From NCBI GenBank assembly GCA_002270295.1, contig NISF01000004.1, forward strand, positions 186,001-250,000: a DNA stretch of 64,000 nt. The letters are read 5' to 3'. Position numbers and translations under genes: made by a program. Of the stretch, positions 28,700 to 37,122 are shown one piece after another. The stretch's first letter is position 1. Every line of letters starts with the position of its first letter. The stretch comes from Enterobacter sp. 10-1 (GTDB taxonomy: Bacteria; Pseudomonadota; Gammaproteobacteria; Enterobacterales; Enterobacteriaceae). Below the pieces are notes generated by a model that saw nothing but the letters and a program-made list of their open reading frames with translations, did not search any database and was not told the origin of the DNA.

Positions 28700-29299
28700 T
28701 GCCTCATCGCCTTGCGCAATAACTTATTCTTATCCTTTTGTCCTGATTGCCACATTTCTTAGGCTACTTAATGTGTTAGCGATCGCAATTTTATCCAATA
28801 AGCTATGGATTTTTGAGCTAATCAAATAAAATAATAACATCGTGATTTAATTGCATGATGAAAGAAAGTGTCATCGAAATTTCATTATTCAGGTGCAATA
28901 TAAACACTATTTATAGTGGGGCGAACAACATTTAATTAACCCTGCATATTCTCGGCCTAAGCCAATTTTCAACTATCAATATGCGCGTTTATGCGCATCG
29001 TTATGCACGTACCCTGCCGCAACCCTCTGAAAACTGGCAGGGTGCATCTCTGCCGGCCTGGATGGACCGAAGTTGTTGAGCAATGGTGAAAAAGTTGCCA
29101 CGCTCATCCATGCGTAATTGTATGTTTGCCGCGCTGGGCGGGATTAACGGCGGGGCGGAAAAGGCGCATAAACGTGCAGTTGGTCAAATGATTCCCTTAT
29201 ATTTTGTGCGAAGGATCGAGACCCGTTTAAAAATGGCTTGCCATTATTAACGTTGTATGTGATAACACCTTTCGGGTTAAACGAGGTACAGTTCTGTTT
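28700..29299. other. AT-rich gap without a recognisable gene before yobF
   Basis: No ORF with ribosome-binding site and family resemblance is visible. It contains an ATGCGC / GCGCAT hairpin (28981-28998), an ACCCTGCC / GGCAGGGT pair with a 17-nt loop (29011-29018 and 29036-29043) and an AATGG-CTTG-CCATT stem near 29234-29246. The last of these is probably in the yobF-cspC leader. The left half is clearly more AT-rich than its surroundings. It probably holds the cspC promoter region and may include an unannotated RNA. Confidence 0.5.
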
Positions 29300-29416
29300 A
29301 TGTGTGGCATTTTCAGTAAAGAAGTCCTGAGTAAACACGTTGTCGTTGAATACCGCTTCTCTGCCGAACCTTATATTAGTGCCTCATGCAGTAGTGTGTC
29401 AGTTTTATCTATGTAA
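29300..29416 (+). CDS. yobF: Small protein YobF
   Basis: 38 codons starting [20 protein letters not shown] and ending SVSVLSM, nearly the same as the E. coli small protein encoded in the cspC mRNA. In E. coli it accumulates after heat and other stresses; the function is unknown. It is co-transcribed with cspC, which begins 40 bp downstream. The ORF is shorter than usual gene-calling limits. Confidence 0.85.
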   Translation: MCGIFSKEVLSKHVVVEYRFSAEPYISASCSSVSVLSM

Positions 29417-29456
29417 GTGCCTGCGGGCGAAGAAAACAGTCTAAGGAATTTTGCAA

Positions 29457-29666
29457 ATGGCAAAGATTAAAGGTCAAGTTAAGTGGTTCAACGAGTCTAA
29501 AGGTTTTGGCTTTATTACTCCGGCTGATGGCAGCAAAGACGTGTTCGTACACTTCTCCGCTATCCAGGGTAATGGCTTCAAAACTCTGGCTGAAGGCCAG
29601 AACGTTGAGTTCGAAATTCAGGACGGCCAGAAAGGTCCGGCAGCAGTTAACGTAACTGCTATCTGA
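29457..29666 (+). CDS. cspC: Cold-shock-family RNA chaperone CspC
   Basis: 69-residue cold-shock-domain protein, constitutively expressed at 37 C in E. coli, that binds single-stranded RNA and stabilises rpoS and other mRNAs. The RNP motifs KGFGFITP (RNP1-like) and VFVHFSAI (RNP2) are present. The sequence is, as far as I can recall, identical to E. coli CspC. The leader TAAGGAATTTTGCAA carries the ribosome-binding site. It is followed by a terminator. Confidence 0.98.
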
Positions 29667-29690
29667 TTCAAGACCACTCATCTTGTAAAG

Positions 29691-29716
29691 AAAGCCTCGC
29701 CTTTGCGGGGCTTTTT
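29691..29716 (+). terminator. Terminator of yobF-cspC
   Basis: AAAGCCTCGC (29691-29700), a CTTT loop and GCGGGGCTTT (29705-29714), followed by T residues. Confidence 0.88.
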
Positions 29717-29857
29717 AGCGTTTATTGCAAAACATTTCCGATTTCTCCCCTTCGTTGTGCTTTGTTGCAAAACAACATCTTTATTAGCACTGTTTCGCAT
29801 CCTGTTTTGTCGATTTTCTGTTAAATCAGAGGGTTGCAAAATAATGCTGGAGCTACG

Positions 29858-31603
29858 GTGCAAAAGAACAAAACTAAGTCAGGTGCGAATTTCACCCCGA
29901 TTCGCTTTGGGCTGCTGTGTGCGGCGATCCTCAGCTGCCTTGGGCTGCTATTGGGCCGGGTGGGATGGCTGCAGATTGTCTCCCCCGATAATCTTGTTAA
30001 GCAAGAGGATATGCGCTCGCTGCGCGAAGAGCCTATCGACGTCCAGCGGGGGATGATAAGCGACCGCGAGAATCGCCCGCTGGCGGTCAGCGTACCGGTT
30101 AGCGCTATCTGGGCCGACCCGCAAACGATAGTGGAAAAAGGGGGCGTCGGCTATGGTCCGCGCTGGCAGGCTATGGCCGAAGCGCTGCACCTTAATCTGG
30201 GCGATTTGGCAAAGCGGGTTCAGGCTCATCCCCATATGCGGTTTGTCTATCTGGCCCGCCAGGTTAACCCGGAACAGGCCGAGTGGATCGATAAACTGCA
30301 TCTGCCGGGGATTAATCTGCGCGACGAATCCCGCCGCTTTTATCCGGCCGGCCACGTTGCGGCCAACCTGCTTGGTTTTACCAATATTGATAATCAGGGA
30401 ATTGAAGGCGTTGAGAAAAGCTTTAACTCCCAGCTGACCGGAAAGGCCGGCCGCCGGCTGGTGCGTAAAGATCGCCACGGCCACGTGGTTGAAAATATCA
30501 CCGAGGTTCCGGCGGTTCCGGCGCACAATTTACAGCTAAGCATCGACGAGCGGCTGCAGACGGTCACCGAGGATGCGCTGGATAATGCGGTCAGCTGGAA
30601 CAAGGCGGAGTCCGGGGCGGCGGTGCTCATTAAGATCGATACCGGCGAAATCCTGTCGATGGCCAGCTATCCCGACTTTAACCCCAATAATCGCGATAAC
30701 GCCCGGCTGGATGATTTTCGTAATCGCGCCATCAGCGATACCTTTGAGCCGGGCTCGACGGTTAAGCCACTGGTGCTGATGACGGCGCTGCAGCAGGGGA
30801 TTGTTCAGCCAGACAGCGTGGTGGATACCCATCCTTTCGTCCTCGACGGTCACCGCATTCGCGATGTCGGCTACTACCCGGAGCTGACCCTGACCGGCAT
30901 CCTGCAAAAATCCAGCGATACCGGCGTCTCGCACCTGTCGCTGGCAATGCCGGTCCAGCACCTGATTGACACCTATAAGGCCTTTGGCTTTGGCGATCCG
31001 ACGGGCCTGGGGTTAACCGGGGAAAGCGCGGGGCTGATGCCCCAGCGCCGCTACTGGGGGCAGCTGGATCGGGCGACTTTCGCCTTTGGCTACGGTCTGA
31101 TGGTCACCCCGCTGCAGCTGGCGCACGTCTACGCTACCATCGGCGGCTTCGGCATCGAGCGGCCGCTGTCGATTACCCGCATCGATCCGCCGGTCATCGG
31201 CACGCGAGTGATGCCGGAGCAGATCGTCCATCAGGTCGAACATATGATGGAGAGCGTGGCGTTACCGGGCGGCGGCGGGACAAAAGCGGCCGTCCGCGAT
31301 TACCGGATTGCGGTCAAAACCGGCACGGCTAAAAAGATTGGCCCCGACGGCAAGTACATCGATAAATATATCGCCTATACCGCAGGCGTGGCGCCGGCCA
31401 GCAACCCGCAGTTTGCGCTGGTGGTGGTCATCAACGATCCCAGCAACGGCGCCTATTACGGCGGGGCCGTTTCGGCGCCGGTATTTAGCCAGATAATGGG
31501 CGATGTTCTGCGTCTCGAAAACGTGATGCCGGACGGAATGCCGGCGGGCTCGGGCAATCTTATCGTTATGCATAACGGCGAGAGCCTGCCCCCGGCGCTG
31601 TAA
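29858..31603 (+). CDS. FtsI-like class B penicillin-binding protein (PBP3-SAL type)
   Basis: Second PBP3-like transpeptidase. Its position between cspC and rlmA and its sequence match the acid-adapted PBP3-SAL of Salmonella, which E. coli K-12 lacks. Start: GTG at 29858 with GGAG at 29849-29852 (581 residues). A TTG eight codons earlier is less likely. One N-terminal membrane helix (about 17-37) and a dimerisation domain ([17 protein letters not shown] onward) precede the transpeptidase domain. The active-site motifs are STVK (Ser300-Lys303) and KTGT (487-490), while the middle motif reads Ser352-Ser-Asp354 instead of the usual SxN. In Salmonella the paralogue supports division at acidic pH inside host cells. 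The same role here is inference. Confidence 0.9.
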   Translation: MQKNKTKSGANFTPIRFGLLCAAILSCLGLLLGRVGWLQIVSPDNLVKQEDMRSLREEPIDVQRGMISDRENRPLAVSVPVSAIWADPQTIVEKGGVGYGPRWQAMAEALHLNLGDLAKRVQAHPHMRFVYLARQVNPEQAEWIDKLHLPGINLRDESRRFYPAGHVAANLLGFTNIDNQGIEGVEKSFNSQLTGKAGRRLVRKDRHGHVVENITEVPAVPAHNLQLSIDERLQTVTEDALDNAVSWNKAESGAAVLIKIDTGEILSMASYPDFNPNNRDNARLDDFRNRAISDTFEPGSTVKPLVLMTALQQGIVQPDSVVDTHPFVLDGHRIRDVGYYPELTLTGILQKSSDTGVSHLSLAMPVQHLIDTYKAFGFGDPTGLGLTGESAGLMPQRRYWGQLDRATFAFGYGLMVTPLQLAHVYATIGGFGIERPLSITRIDPPVIGTRVMPEQIVHQVEHMMESVALPGGGGTKAAVRDYRIAVKTGTAKKIGPDGKYIDKYIAYTAGVAPASNPQFALVVVINDPSNGAYYGGAVSAPVFSQIMGDVLRLENVMPDGMPAGSGNLIVMHNGESLPPAL

Positions 31604-31610
31604 CAGTGGT

Positions 31611-31648
31611 CTGAAAGAGCGAATAACGCTACACTTTCGCTCTTTCAG
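31611..31648. repeat. Long perfect inverted repeat before rlmA
   Basis: CTGAAAGAGCGAA (31611-31623) and TTCGCTCTTTCAG (31636-31648) form a 13-bp perfect stem with a 12-nt loop. It lies 8 bp after the PBP gene and 17 bp before the rlmA start. There is no T tract. It could be an RNA-processing or stability element in the leader of rlmA, or a weak terminator. Confidence 0.6.
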
Positions 31649-31664
31649 CGACACCGGAGTTGTC

Positions 31665-32459
31665 ATGTCTTACAGTTGCCCCCTTTGCCACGCGCCGCTT
31701 GAGCGCCGTGAAAATAGCTATATCTGCCCGCAGCGGCACCAGTTTGATTTAGCGAAGGAGGGATACGTTAACCTGCTGCCGGTGCAGTTCAAACGCTCGC
31801 GCGATCCGGGCGATAGTGCGGAGATGATGCAGGCGCGGCGCGCCTTCCTCGATGCCGGTCACTACCAGCCGCTGCGCGATGCGATCGGCGAGTTCCTGCA
31901 GACCTGTGCGCCGGCCGATCTGCTGGACATCGGCTGTGGAGAGGGCTACTACACTCACGCATTTGCCGCTATCTCAGCCAGCTGCTGGGGCCTTGACGTC
32001 TCAAAATCTGCGGTTCGCGCGGCGGCCAAACGCTATCCGCAGGTTAATTTCTGCGTCGCTTCAAGCCAGCGCCTGCCGTTTGCTGATGCCAGCTTTGACG
32101 CGGTGGTGCGGATCTATGCGCCCTGCAACGCTCTGGAGCTGGCGCGGGTTGTCAGGCCCGGCGGCTGGGTGGTTACCGCGACGCCGGGCCCGAAGCATCT
32201 GCTTGAGCTGAAAGGTATGATTTATGACGACGTGCATCTGCATGAGCAGAATACGGAAGCAATGACCGGCTTTACGCTGCGCCATCAGCAGCAGCTGGCT
32301 TACTCAATGACGCTAAGCGGGAGCGAAGCCGAGGCGCTGCTGCAGATGACGCCGTTTGCATGGCGGGCGAAACCGCCGGTTCGTGAGGCGCTGCGTGAGC
32401 AGGCGTTATTCAGCTGCCAGACCGATTTTATGATCCACTGCTGGCAGCGTGATGCCTGA
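31665..32459 (+). CDS. rlmA: 23S rRNA m1G745 methyltransferase
   Basis: Methylates G745 in helix 35 of 23S rRNA with SAM. The N-terminal zinc site Cys5-Cys8-Cys21-His25 is intact, and the SAM motif [12 protein letters not shown] begins near residue 86. It has 264 residues (269 in E. coli). GGAG lies before the ATG. It is convergent with mntP; the stop codons are 3 bp apart. Confidence 0.95.
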   Translation: MSYSCPLCHAPLERRENSYICPQRHQFDLAKEGYVNLLPVQFKRSRDPGDSAEMMQARRAFLDAGHYQPLRDAIGEFLQTCAPADLLDIGCGEGYYTHAFAAISASCWGLDVSKSAVRAAAKRYPQVNFCVASSQRLPFADASFDAVVRIYAPCNALELARVVRPGGWVVTATPGPKHLLELKGMIYDDVHLHEQNTEAMTGFTLRHQQQLAYSMTLSGSEAEALLQMTPFAWRAKPPVREALREQALFSCQTDFMIHCWQRDA

Positions 32460-32462
32460 TAG

Positions 32463-33029
32463 CTAGCCGGCGAAATGGCTCCAGAGAATTTCGGCGCCGA
32501 TACCTATCAGCACAATTCCTCCCAGAATTTCAGCCCGCTTGCCTAGCAGCGGGCCGATAAATCGTCCCAACATAATACCCAGCGTTGACATCACCAGCGT
32601 CGCGCAGCCAATCGCCAGCGCGGTGGCGATGATGTTCACCTGCAGGAATGCCAGACCGACGCCAACGGCCATAGCGTCAAGGCTGGTGGCAAATGCGGTA
32701 GTGACCAGCAGCCAAAAGCCGTGGCGATGGGGCGCTTCGCACTCGTCGCCGGCGTCGCCGCGAAATCCTTCAATCACCATTCGGCCGCCGAGGAAGACCA
32801 GCAGCACAAAGGCAATCCAGTGATTCCATTCGAGGATGAACTGACTGGCAAGCATCCCCATTCCCCAGCCGACAAGCGGGGTCAGCGTTTCAATCGCGCC
32901 GAAGATAAGCCCGGTACGTAACGCTTCGGAAAATTTAGGTTGGTGGAGAGTTGCACCCTTACCGATAGATGCGGCGAAGGCGTCCATGGACATGCCAAAG
33001 GCCAGAAGAATCGTTGCGGATAAGTTCAT
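32463..33029 (-). CDS. mntP: Manganese efflux pump MntP
   Basis: Six-helix inner-membrane exporter of Mn2+ (LysE/DUF204 family), 188 residues as in E. coli. The two internally repeated motifs [13 protein letters not shown] (about 13-25) and [12 protein letters not shown] in the second half carry the conserved aspartates that line the path. It is preceded by a long leader containing a manganese riboswitch and, further up, Fur-type and MntR-type sites, so it is induced when Mn is in excess. Confidence 0.97.
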   Translation of the reverse strand: MNLSATILLAFGMSMDAFAASIGKGATLHQPKFSEALRTGLIFGAIETLTPLVGWGMGMLASQFILEWNHWIAFVLLVFLGGRMVIEGFRGDAGDECEAPHRHGFWLLVTTAFATSLDAMAVGVGLAFLQVNIIATALAIGCATLVMSTLGIMLGRFIGPLLGKRAEILGGIVLIGIGAEILWSHFAG

Positions 33030-33129
33030 AAGTGCGTCCTGACCGGGGATATTCCATATGACACATCGCTGCCCCCAGTAAATATACGCAATAAGTCTAA
33101 TGATTATATATTGCGTACTGCAGTGATGC

Positions 33130-33262
33130 GTCTATGGTCTCGCCTGATTGAATGCGTTCTTCAACCCGTACGTGCCACGTTTTGCAACGAGTATGTTGAC
33201 ACGTACATCTCCTGGCCTGGCGGACAGGACATCGGCTACTCCCCAACGACGGGCGCAACCTT
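33130..33262 (-). promoter_or_regulatory. yybP-ykoY manganese riboswitch in the mntP leader
   Basis: On the minus strand the leader contains TTGGGGAGTAGCC near the 5' end (revcomp of 33234-33246) and GGCGAGACC near the 3' end (33136-33144). These are the conserved junction sequences of the yybP-ykoY aptamer. The ~130-nt element is followed by about 100 nt before the mntP start, enough for an expression platform. In E. coli the same element upstream of mntP and alx senses Mn2+. Boundaries are approximate. Confidence 0.88.
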
Positions 33263-33275
33263 AACATATTTTTAG

Positions 33276-33281
33276 AATATA
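33276..33281 (-). promoter_or_regulatory. Candidate -10 of the mntP promoter
   Basis: TATATT on the minus strand would start transcription near 33269, just ahead of the riboswitch. No good -35 is seen at 16-18 bp, as expected for a promoter that needs an activator. Confidence 0.4.
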
Positions 33282-33318
33282 AAACAATAACACTATTTAG
33301 ATATTTTAATAACCAAAT

Positions 33319-33337
33319 GATAACGATTTTCATTTGA
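33319..33337. promoter_or_regulatory. Putative Fur box upstream of mntP
   Basis: GATAACGATTTTCATTTGA matches 13 of 19 positions of the Fur consensus GATAATGATAATCATTATC. It lies about 60 bp upstream of the predicted mntP start site. In E. coli mntP responds to Fur as well as MntR. Confidence 0.5.
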
Positions 33338-33388
33338 ATTTAGGTGTCAAGAATTGGTTAATAAATATGAGGGAAGTGGGCAGATGAA

Positions 33389-33406
33389 ATATAGCAAGGG
33401 CTATAT
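33389..33406. promoter_or_regulatory. Putative MntR operator 1 (proximal)
   Basis: ATATAGC-AAGG-GCTATAT is a perfect 7+7 palindrome that matches the core of the MntR consensus (AACATAGCAAAGGCTATGTT). It is additionally framed by GGCAGATG (33379-33386) and CATCTGCC (33410-33417). Confidence 0.7.
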
Positions 33407-33428
33407 ATCCATCTGCCTGAATGAGCTG

Positions 33429-33450
33429 AAATATAGCGTAGGCTATATTT
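33429..33450. promoter_or_regulatory. Putative MntR operator 2 (distal)
   Basis: AAATATAGC-GTAG-GCTATATTT is a perfect 9+9 palindrome with the same core as operator 1. The centres are 42 bp apart, four helical turns, so two MntR dimers would bind on one face. It ends 5 bp from the yobD stop codon. Confidence 0.7.
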
Positions 33451-33455
33451 TTAAC

Positions 33456-33914
33456 CTACTGAGTGGAAACGAGAAGTTTGTATATTTTTTCCAGATCGTC
33501 GATATTTCGTACGCGAATAAGCAGGCGTCTTTGCTCTAATTGCATCACCAGCACGCCGTCTTCCGATAAATTCATCTCTTTAATACGCTTATATTCAATC
33601 CAGATATTGGCGAAGAAAAAACCAGCGGGCTTGAAGATGATTTTGGGCGTGCGGATCCAGAACAGGTAGAGACCCATTAATGCCAGAGCAGATAATAACC
33701 ATGTGGTAATGAGCGCGCCGTGGCTGATAATGTTGTTATAAATCAGTATGGCAGTTAGACCGACGAAGATTATTCCATCAACGCGGCTGCGGCGGAGCAG
33801 GGGAATGGCCAGCAGCTGCGGGCCGTTACGGCGCGGCATAATAAACTGGTCGTAAATCGCAAATGCCAGCAGAACCAAAATAAACAGCACCAGCACCAGA
33901 TCCGTGAGTGTCAT
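33456..33914 (-). CDS. yobD: DUF986 inner-membrane protein YobD
   Basis: 152 residues as in E. coli, with three hydrophobic stretches (about 3-23, 45-66 and 69-91) and a soluble C terminus ending [13 protein letters not shown]. The function is unknown. The ATG at 33914 has GGAGG upstream; the five-residue extension to 33929 is rejected. It lies downstream of manZ but is separated from it by a strong terminator. Confidence 0.93.
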   Translation of the reverse strand: MTLTDLVLVLFILVLLAFAIYDQFIMPRRNGPQLLAIPLLRRSRVDGIIFVGLTAILIYNNIISHGALITTWLLSALALMGLYLFWIRTPKIIFKPAGFFFANIWIEYKRIKEMNLSEDGVLVMQLEQRRLLIRVRNIDDLEKIYKLLVSTQ

Positions 33915-33933
33915 CCATCCTCCGAACAAAAAC

Positions 33934-33963
33934 TAAAAAAAAAGCCGGGGGCAAGCCCCCGGC
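33934..33963 (-). terminator. Terminator of manXYZ
   Basis: On the minus strand GCCGGGGGC and GCCCCCGGC (33955-33963 and 33944-33952) form a 9-bp GC-rich stem followed by nine T. It ends the manXYZ operon before yobD. Confidence 0.93.
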
Positions 33964-33977
33964 GTACAGCAGGATAA

Positions 33978-34838
33978 TTACAGCCCCAGTAGGCCGATTG
34001 CGTAGCCAACGATACCGATGACGAAGAAGCCAACGATGATCCACAGGGCGTTAACTTTCTTACGCAGCAGCCACATACAGGCGAAGGTCAGCAGCAGAGG
34101 CACCAGACCCGGCATCAGCTGGTCAAGGATAGTCTGCACGGTGGTCACGCGAGTCTGGCCATCCTGACCGGTGATAGTCGATACCACCAGCGGGATGTTC
34201 ACGTGCGTCCATTTATTGACCAGCGCCCCCATGACAAACAGGCCGAGAATCGACGCCCCCTCGGTCAGTTTCTGCAGGAAGCCGCCGCCCATATCTTTAA
34301 CGATGTCGATACCTTTACGGTAACCGTACGCTACGCCGTAGTAACGGGTCAGCAGACGTACTGCGTTAAACAGAATAAAGAACAGCAGAGGACCAAGCAG
34401 GCTGCCGCTCATCGCGATACCGGCGCCCAGCGCCGCGAATACCGGACGCACGGTGCCCCAGAAGATCGGGTCGCCTACGCCTGCCAGCGGGCCCATCAGA
34501 CCGACTTTGATACCGTTGATGGCACCATCGTCGATTTCCGCACCGTTAGCGCGCTGCTCTTCCATCGCCAGCGTTACGCCGAGCACCGGCGCCGCAACGT
34601 AGGGGTGGGTGTTAAAGAACTCAAGGTGACGCTTAATCGCCTGTTTACGCGCATCGTTATTCTCCGGGTACAGGCGACGAATTGCCGGCACCATAGAGAA
34701 GCAGAAGCCCAGCGCCTGCATACGTTCGAAGTTCCATGAACCCTGGAACAGGTTAGAACGAATGAACACGCCACGAATATCACTCTGAGTGAGTTTTTTC
34801 TCGGTGGTATTTTTAGTCATATCAACCATTTCGCTCAC
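33978..34838 (-). CDS. manZ: Mannose PTS component IID
   Basis: Membrane subunit that with ManY forms the mannose/glucose/glucosamine channel, also used by phage lambda DNA and some bacteriocins. It has 286 residues, with the family marks SNLFQGSWNFERMQALGFC at about 29-47 and LMGPLAGVGDPIFWGT in the middle. The C terminus is hydrophobic. It starts 3 nt after manY, so translation is coupled. Confidence 0.97.
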   Translation of the reverse strand: MSEMVDMTKNTTEKKLTQSDIRGVFIRSNLFQGSWNFERMQALGFCFSMVPAIRRLYPENNDARKQAIKRHLEFFNTHPYVAAPVLGVTLAMEEQRANGAEIDDGAINGIKVGLMGPLAGVGDPIFWGTVRPVFAALGAGIAMSGSLLGPLLFFILFNAVRLLTRYYGVAYGYRKGIDIVKDMGGGFLQKLTEGASILGLFVMGALVNKWTHVNIPLVVSTITGQDGQTRVTTVQTILDQLMPGLVPLLLTFACMWLLRKKVNALWIIVGFFVIGIVGYAIGLLGL

Positions 34839-34841
34839 CTG

Positions 34842-35642
34842 TTAGTCCAGTTCGTTATCGAGATCGTTATTACCAGCAGCCTGCGCTGGCGCACCCGCTA
34901 CGCGGTTGTATTTCGGGCTCAGCTGGATGTAGAGGATTGCCATTACGGTACCAATCACGCCCAGAGCAACCAGGTTGAAGTTGGTGAACGCAGCGGTAAC
35001 GAAGCCGAGGTAGAAGAACGGCATCAGATAGCCTGCGCGCATCATGTTGATGACCATCGCGTAACCAACTACCACGATCATGCCACCCGCGATGTTCAGA
35101 CCGCCGGTTACCACTTCCGGAATGGCGTTCAGCAGGCCCTGGACTTCACTGGTACCGACGGAGATAGCGACGATAACGGCCGGGATAGCGATACGCATGG
35201 CCTGCAGGAACAGAGACGAAACGTGAAGCCAGGAAATGGCCGTCAGGTTTCCGCTCTCCGCTGCTTTATCCGCAGCGTGCTGGAAGGCAACGGTAATCGT
35301 ACGGACGATAATGGTCAGAACCTGGCCTGCCGCCGCCAGCGGGATAGCCAGCGCGATACCGGCACCAATGCTTTGGTGACCCGCGATAACCAGAACGGTC
35401 GAGATGATGGACGCCAGGGCGGCATCCGGCGCAACGGCGGCACCGATGTTCATCCAGCCCAGGGCGATCATTTCCAGGGTACCACCGATGATAATACCGG
35501 TTTTCATATCCCCGAGAACGGCGCCAATCAGCGTACAGGCCACCAGAGGACGGTGGAACTGAAATTCATCAAGTACCGACTCCATACCCGCAATACACGC
35601 GACGATGAACACCAGCACAATCTGAAGAAGGGTAATCTCCAT
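34842..35642 (-). CDS. manY: Mannose PTS component IIC
   Basis: Polytopic permease subunit IIC, 266 residues as in E. coli, with typical segments such as LVACTLIGAVLGD and GGTLEMIALGWMNIGAAVAPD. A short charged C-terminal tail ends in NNDLDNELD. It works with ManX and ManZ and is second in the operon, 55 bp after manX. Confidence 0.97.
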   Translation of the reverse strand: MEITLLQIVLVFIVACIAGMESVLDEFQFHRPLVACTLIGAVLGDMKTGIIIGGTLEMIALGWMNIGAAVAPDAALASIISTVLVIAGHQSIGAGIALAIPLAAAGQVLTIIVRTITVAFQHAADKAAESGNLTAISWLHVSSLFLQAMRIAIPAVIVAISVGTSEVQGLLNAIPEVVTGGLNIAGGMIVVVGYAMVINMMRAGYLMPFFYLGFVTAAFTNFNLVALGVIGTVMAILYIQLSPKYNRVAGAPAQAAGNNDLDNELD

Positions 35643-35697
35643 TGTACTTCTCCTGTTGATTAAGTCTTAAGTTGAAAAGTCAGGCGCGAGCGCAGGG

Positions 35698-36669
35698 TTA
35701 TTTATTAACCTTGGCGATCAGGTCCATCATTTTCAGTTTCTGGTCGGTGGAAACTTTGCGTGCTTCCAGTTCGATACCGCGGGCGTTCAGCTTCTTGAAC
35801 GCTTCAATATCTTTCTCATCGACCGAAATCGCGTTGTTCACCTGCGTTTTGCCCTGGCGGAAAGCCATACCGCCGATGTTGACCGTGGTGATATTCACGC
35901 CACCTTCAACAACACGCTCAACGTCAGTCGGGTTAGTGAACAGCAGCATAATGCGCTCGCCTGCGTATTTAGGGTTGTTGTAGACGCGGATCATTTTAGC
36001 CACATCAACAACGTGGGCGGTGACGCCCGGAGGTGCAACCTGAGTCAGCAACGTTTTTCGTACGGTATCGGCTGCGACTTCATCGCTGACGACGATAATA
36101 CGGGTGACGTTGGTTTCTTTGGTCCAGCGGGTCGCTACCTGGCCGTGGATAAGACGGTCATCGATACGCGCCAGGCCGATAACCATGTAATCGTTTGGAC
36201 CCATCGGTTTAGCTGGGGTTGCCGCTCGTGGCGCTGCCGCCTGAACGGGAGCCGGAGCCGCTTTTTCAACCGCTTTCGCTTTCAGCGCTTTCACGCCTTC
36301 ACGACCGGTTTCCACCGCTAACGCCACCAGCTCGTCGAACGACGGGTCGTCGTCACGGGCCATTAGCGTTTCAACCAGCATTGGAATGTTGACGCCGGCG
36401 ATGACTTCGTAGTGCTCTTTATCGACGACAATGCGGCTCGCCGCATTGAACGGGCTTCCTCCCCACGTATCGACGAGAAACAACACGCCTTTAGCCGTGT
36501 CCAGCTTCGCCAGCTGTGCGTTGTATTTTTCGATCAGCGTTTCGGCGTTTTCACCGGGAACGAAATCGATCCAGCCAACGTTTTCCTGCTCGCCCAACAG
36601 CATTTCTGCCGTTTTCAGCAGCTGTTCTGCAGCCCAACCATGTGTGCCTATTACAATAGCAATCGTCAC
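35698..36669 (-). CDS. manX: Mannose PTS component IIAB
   Basis: Cytoplasmic phosphotransfer subunit, 323 residues. The IIA domain carries the phospho-accepting His10 (MTIAIVIGTH), followed by an Ala/Pro-rich linker (about 132-155). The IIB domain has His175 in DRLIHGQV. It takes phosphate from HPr and passes it to the sugar entering through ManY-ManZ. It is first in the operon; two Mlc-type palindromes lie upstream. Confidence 0.98.
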   Translation of the reverse strand: MTIAIVIGTHGWAAEQLLKTAEMLLGEQENVGWIDFVPGENAETLIEKYNAQLAKLDTAKGVLFLVDTWGGSPFNAASRIVVDKEHYEVIAGVNIPMLVETLMARDDDPSFDELVALAVETGREGVKALKAKAVEKAAPAPVQAAAPRAATPAKPMGPNDYMVIGLARIDDRLIHGQVATRWTKETNVTRIIVVSDEVAADTVRKTLLTQVAPPGVTAHVVDVAKMIRVYNNPKYAGERIMLLFTNPTDVERVVEGGVNITTVNIGGMAFRQGKTQVNNAISVDEKDIEAFKKLNARGIELEARKVSTDQKLKMMDLIAKVNK

Positions 36670-36783
36670 TTGCTACCTCCTTTATTATGGTGAATGCATC
36701 ATCTGTTGTGATACATCCTGAATCACTCTTGCGAACAAAATCGATTCAGTAAGGGTGTAAGATATAAAATAATCACTACAGCG

Positions 36784-36811
36784 AATTATTTTAGATAGTG
36801 AAAAAATAATT
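36784..36811. promoter_or_regulatory. Putative Mlc operator 1 of manX
   Basis: AATTATTTT and AAAATAATT form a perfect 9-bp inverted repeat with a 10-nt centre, similar to known Mlc sites. Mlc represses manXYZ in E. coli through two sites. Confidence 0.55.
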
Positions 36812-36851
36812 AATGTGATGAAGATCCGTTAATCACGCATCTACGAATAAT

Positions 36852-36871
36852 AATTTCGCGGCGCAAAAAAT
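36852..36871. promoter_or_regulatory. Putative Mlc operator 2 of manX
   Basis: AATTTCGCGGCGCAAAAAAT is an imperfect palindrome (12 of 15 symmetric core positions) with the TTTCGCG/GCGCAAA pattern of Mlc sites. It lies 64 bp from operator 1. Confidence 0.5.
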
Positions 36872-37122
36872 AGCCTTAGCTATTGCAAAAACAGGTAAAT
36901 TTTTTTCCAATCTGGTTCTGTTTTTTGCTATGTTTAGCTTCCGTTTAACTACTCAGGAGTATAGGGCATAGCCCGCTGTATGGACCCTCATCGACGTCTT
37001 TTCACCTTTTGGCACCTGTCTGCCACCGCTACCGCTATCTGCTACGCTTTTTTACCAGCAATAATTGTCTCGCCTGTGCATGACATAGCGATGATTGCGT
37101 CCGTCGTTAACTGGAGCAACTC

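Larger units (their letters stand above)
36670..37122. other. Divergent manX-yoaE control region
   Basis: About 450 bp without a gene. The manX side is AT-rich and holds two Mlc-like palindromes (listed separately) and a single good CRP half-site, TGTGA, at 36814-36818. The yoaE side (about 36940-37110) is an untranslated leader with a short GGGC-ATA-GCCC stem near 36964. I find no known riboswitch there, although other TerC-family genes have one. Confidence 0.5.

Noticed and set aside
33381..33452. Tandem terminators of yobD
   Set aside because: The two palindromes have short stems without T tracts on the minus strand and share the MntR core, so operator function explains them better.
33354..33539. 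61-codon plus ORF with a repeated KYS-GYI motif
   Set aside because: The repeat is simply the translation of the two MntR-type palindromes. The frame also runs into the antisense of yobD, and the apparent protein repeat is a by-product.
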